64,000 bases of DNA, from NCBI RefSeq assembly GCF_900142715.1, contig NZ_FRBX01000002.1:558001-622000 (forward strand). The letters are read 5' to 3'. Under the pieces are notes generated by a model. The model was not told the DNA's origin. It searched no databases and saw only the letters and a list, made by a program, of their open reading frames with translations. Of this stretch, positions 62,701 to 64,000 are shown piece after piece (within the stretch, counting starts at the first letter, position 1; the number at the start of each line of letters is the position of its first letter). The DNA is from Flavobacterium pectinovorum (GTDB lineage Bacteria; Bacteroidota; Bacteroidia; Flavobacteriales; Flavobacteriaceae). The translations under genes were made by a program, and so were the position numbers.

Positions 62701-63036
62701 TTAATGTGTTCTAAGGGTACTTATATTGATCATTATAATTATAAAAAAGAAAACAGAAAAACTTAATAAAAACCACAAGAGTTTTGTGACTAATTTCATT
62801 CTCAAAACCCGAAGAATTAAAATAGAGTTAACCAAAGAAAAAACGAAAAGTAACAGGCATAAAATGAATGACCCAATAGAGCCAAATTGGTATATCCAAC
62901 GATAGTTATCAGAAAATCTAAATCTTGAAACAAAAGATATTGTTGCGCAGCTTAATAAAAACAAAAGTGGAATTGCAATTGCAAATTTTTGTGTTAGATG
63001 AAGATTCTTGTATTTTTTCAAAATAATGTTTTGCAT
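62701..63036 (-). CDS. Small three-helix membrane protein
   Basis: A 111-residue protein with three hydrophobic segments (IAIPLLFLLSCATISFVS; GSFILCLLLFVFSLVNSILI; LLWFLLSFSVFFFIIIM) and basic ends. No family is recognised. Its start codon overlaps the XRE stop (TAATG) and the YcxB-like gene follows with no gap, so the three form a tight operon. Confidence 0.65.
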   Translation of the reverse strand: MQNIILKKYKNLHLTQKFAIAIPLLFLLSCATISFVSRFRFSDNYRWIYQFGSIGSFILCLLLFVFSLVNSILILRVLRMKLVTKLLWFLLSFSVFFFIIIMINISTLRTH

Positions 63037-63266
63037 TATTTTGTAGAAAAATTAAACAACTCTTTGGGTTCAATATCTAAAGCATTGGCAATTTTTACAA
63101 GAGTTTTTACGCCGGTATTTATTTTAGCAACTTCTATACGCGCTATTTGAGATTTGCTAATATTACAGTCATCAGCTAAGCCCTGCTGGGATAAGCCTTT
63201 CTTTTCACGTAGTTGGCGAATGTGAATTCCAAGATTTATAATAAAAGTTTCTTCTGAAATATTCAT
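63036..63266 (-). CDS. XRE family transcriptional regulator
   Basis: A 76-residue protein that is almost only a Cro/C1-type helix-turn-helix: IRQLREKKGLSQQGLADDCN, then ISKSQIARIEVAKIN and IANALDIEPKELF. It heads a three-gene operon with two membrane proteins and is divergent from paralogue B. A perfect palindrome between them is its most likely operator. It could be a sensor-free repressor relieved by the membrane partners, which is inference. Confidence 0.9.
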   Translation of the reverse strand: MNISEETFIINLGIHIRQLREKKGLSQQGLADDCNISKSQIARIEVAKINTGVKTLVKIANALDIEPKELFNFSTK

Positions 63267-63298
63267 ATTTCAAAAGTCACAAGATTTATTTTGTTCAT

Positions 63299-63316
63299 GT
63301 AGGCAAATTTGCCTAC
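63299..63316. promoter_or_regulatory. Perfect 18-bp palindrome, candidate XRE operator
   Basis: GTAGGCAAATTTGCCTAC is a perfect inverted repeat 33 bp upstream of the XRE gene. It lies just before the -7 element of the divergent small gene, where a bound repressor would block both promoters. Confidence 0.65.
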
Positions 63317-63323
63317 AATTTAT

Positions 63324-63331
63324 TATATTTG
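63324..63331 (+). promoter_or_regulatory. -7 element TATATTTG of paralogue B
   Basis: Exact TAnnTTTG match 22 bp before the ATG at 63353. The position of the missing TTG (-33) is occupied by the palindrome. Confidence 0.45.
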
Positions 63332-63352
63332 GCGCATCAAAAAAATAAGACA

Positions 63353-63586
63353 ATGACTACGGAAAATCTCTCAAAAGAAACAGAAACCAGATTAATAGAT
63401 TTTTTTAGAAAGACAATTGATTCTGAAGATATGGCAAAAACAATCCGACAAGTAAATTATGTTCTTTCACTTTGCGCCATGAGAGGCTGCGAAACCGTAG
63501 AAACTGAATTCAATAATCTCGAAGATAATTTTTATTGGCTGAATAAGTTGGCGGAAGTTTTGGATCCTTATTTGGATGTTGAATGA
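63353..63586 (+). CDS. 77-residue orphan protein, paralogue B
   Basis: A second member of the family at 44843: same length, 38 of 77 identical residues, same LSKETE opening and WLN.LAE.LDPYLD end. The ATG at 63353 is supported by that alignment; an in-frame start at 63329 would lie inside the promoter box. It is divergent from an XRE regulator with a shared palindromic site. It is predicted to be a small helical cytoplasmic protein of unknown function. Confidence 0.75.
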   Translation: MTTENLSKETETRLIDFFRKTIDSEDMAKTIRQVNYVLSLCAMRGCETVETEFNNLEDNFYWLNKLAEVLDPYLDVE

Positions 63587-63611
63587 AGACAAGTTGTTAT
63601 TGATGGCAAGT

Positions 63612-63785
63612 TCGTATTAAACCCGACAGGTTTTTAAAACCTGTCGGGTTTAACAATATTGGGGTTACGTTGCGTTTTAAGGGATTGAAATCCCTGGCTA
63701 CAAAATAAATCATTCCTACGGAATTTTATAATGAGTTTCGGAGAAACGGATCATATTGTAGGGATGGATTTTAATCCATCATTCA
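63612..63785. repeat. Dispersed palindromes after paralogue B
   Basis: AAACCCGACAGGTTTTTAAA with AACCTGTCGGGTTT is a perfect hairpin (63619-63652). GGGATTGAAATCCC lies near 63681 and GGATGGATTTTAATCCATC near 63761, matching the copy at 13278. No gene is present. Confidence 0.65.
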
Positions 63786-63814
63786 TAGTTAAATTCGACG
63801 AGATCCTAAAAACA

Positions 63815-63846
63815 AAAAAGCTTCTGATTTCTCAGAAGCTTTTTTC
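63815..63846 (-). terminator. Terminator after tRNA-Leu
   Basis: AAAAAGCTTCTG and CAGAAGCTTTTT arms around a short loop, directly downstream of the minus-strand tRNA. Confidence 0.75.
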
Positions 63847-63847
63847 G

Positions 63848-63929
63848 TGCGGATAATAGGACTCGAACCTACACGCCTTGCGGCACCAGATCCTAAGTCT
63901 GGCATGTCTACCAATTTCACCATATCCGC
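63848..63929 (-). tRNA. tRNA-Leu (TAG)
   Basis: 82 nt read on the minus strand. Acceptor GCGGATA pairs with TATCCGC and the discriminator is A. The D arm contains GGTGAAATTGGTAGACA, the anticodon stem-loop CCAGA-CTTAGGA-TCTGG gives TAG, and the variable arm is long (TGCCGCAAGGCGT), as in class II leucine tRNAs. The T loop is GTTCGAGTC. Confidence 0.95.
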
Positions 63930-63942
63930 TCAATTGTGGGTG

Positions 63943-63971
63943 CAAAGATAATCATAACTTCTAAATTTCAA
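63943..63971 (-). promoter_or_regulatory. tRNA-Leu promoter
   Basis: Minus strand TTG at 63971-63969, 18-nt spacer, TATCTTTG at 63950-63943, ending 14 bp before the tRNA. Confidence 0.6.
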
Positions 63972-64000
63972 AGCATTTTTTGAAAAAAAATATTAATTCT

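Overview
The window looks like chromosomal DNA of a Flavobacterium-type member of the Bacteroidota. The evidence is low GC, promoters of the form TTG-N18-20-TAnnTTTG, weak Shine-Dalgarno signals, lipoproteins and TonB-dependent receptors, and lineage-typical fusions (exonuclease-DnaE, MurF-alanine racemase). No plasmid, prophage, CRISPR or transposase gene was recognised.

Layout. 0.2-5 kb: leucine operon on the minus strand (leuC, a lipocalin-like lipoprotein, leuD, a LeuA/CimA-type synthase). 5-7 kb: AraC regulator and short-chain dehydrogenase. 7.5-12 kb: DnaE with built-in exonuclease. 12-21 kb: outer-membrane barrel, oxidoreductase, prolyl oligopeptidase, TonB receptor with a His/Cys-rich small protein, PorT-like barrel and PAP2-like membrane protein. 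21.7-30.7 kb: murF-alr, mscL, asd, ferredoxin, NifU-domain protein, Mrp ATPase, L,D-transpeptidase. 30.8-38.4 kb: a MacB-type efflux operon (adaptor, ATPase, a possible 23-residue membrane microprotein, permease), divergent from a sigma-54 response regulator and histidine kinase. A candidate sigma-54 promoter and a dyad enhancer lie in the shared intergenic region, which suggests a closed signalling circuit. 38.5-44.3 kb: alkyltransferase-like protein, LysE exporter, TrmB, Amt, an NTF2-like protein, a lipoprotein with three copies of an HGQPGHRCD motif, and hibernation factor HPF.

44.6-47.8 kb is the most accessory-looking part. It holds a 77-residue orphan protein whose leader carries a 121-bp insertion with a strong hairpin between 20-bp direct repeats. 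Next to it is a HaeIII-type (GGCC) restriction-modification pair with a Vsr nuclease. 47.9-54.7 kb: AsmA-like protein, thioredoxin, M1 aminopeptidase, DUF58 protein. 54.8-55.5 kb: two identical tRNA-Asp genes, each with its own promoter and terminator. 56-61 kb: AraC regulator with a TolC/HlyD/MFS efflux system. 61.4-64 kb: HAD phosphatase, an XRE-regulator/membrane-protein operon divergent from a second copy of the 77-residue protein with a perfect 18-bp palindrome between them, and tRNA-Leu(UAG).

Most intergenic spaces are filled with recurring word-like inverted repeats in several families (CACGCAGATT/CGTGGCAAA, CCATATAAG, GCAAAGTTCGC, and others). They recur from one end of the window to the other but seem absent from the restriction-modification segment.
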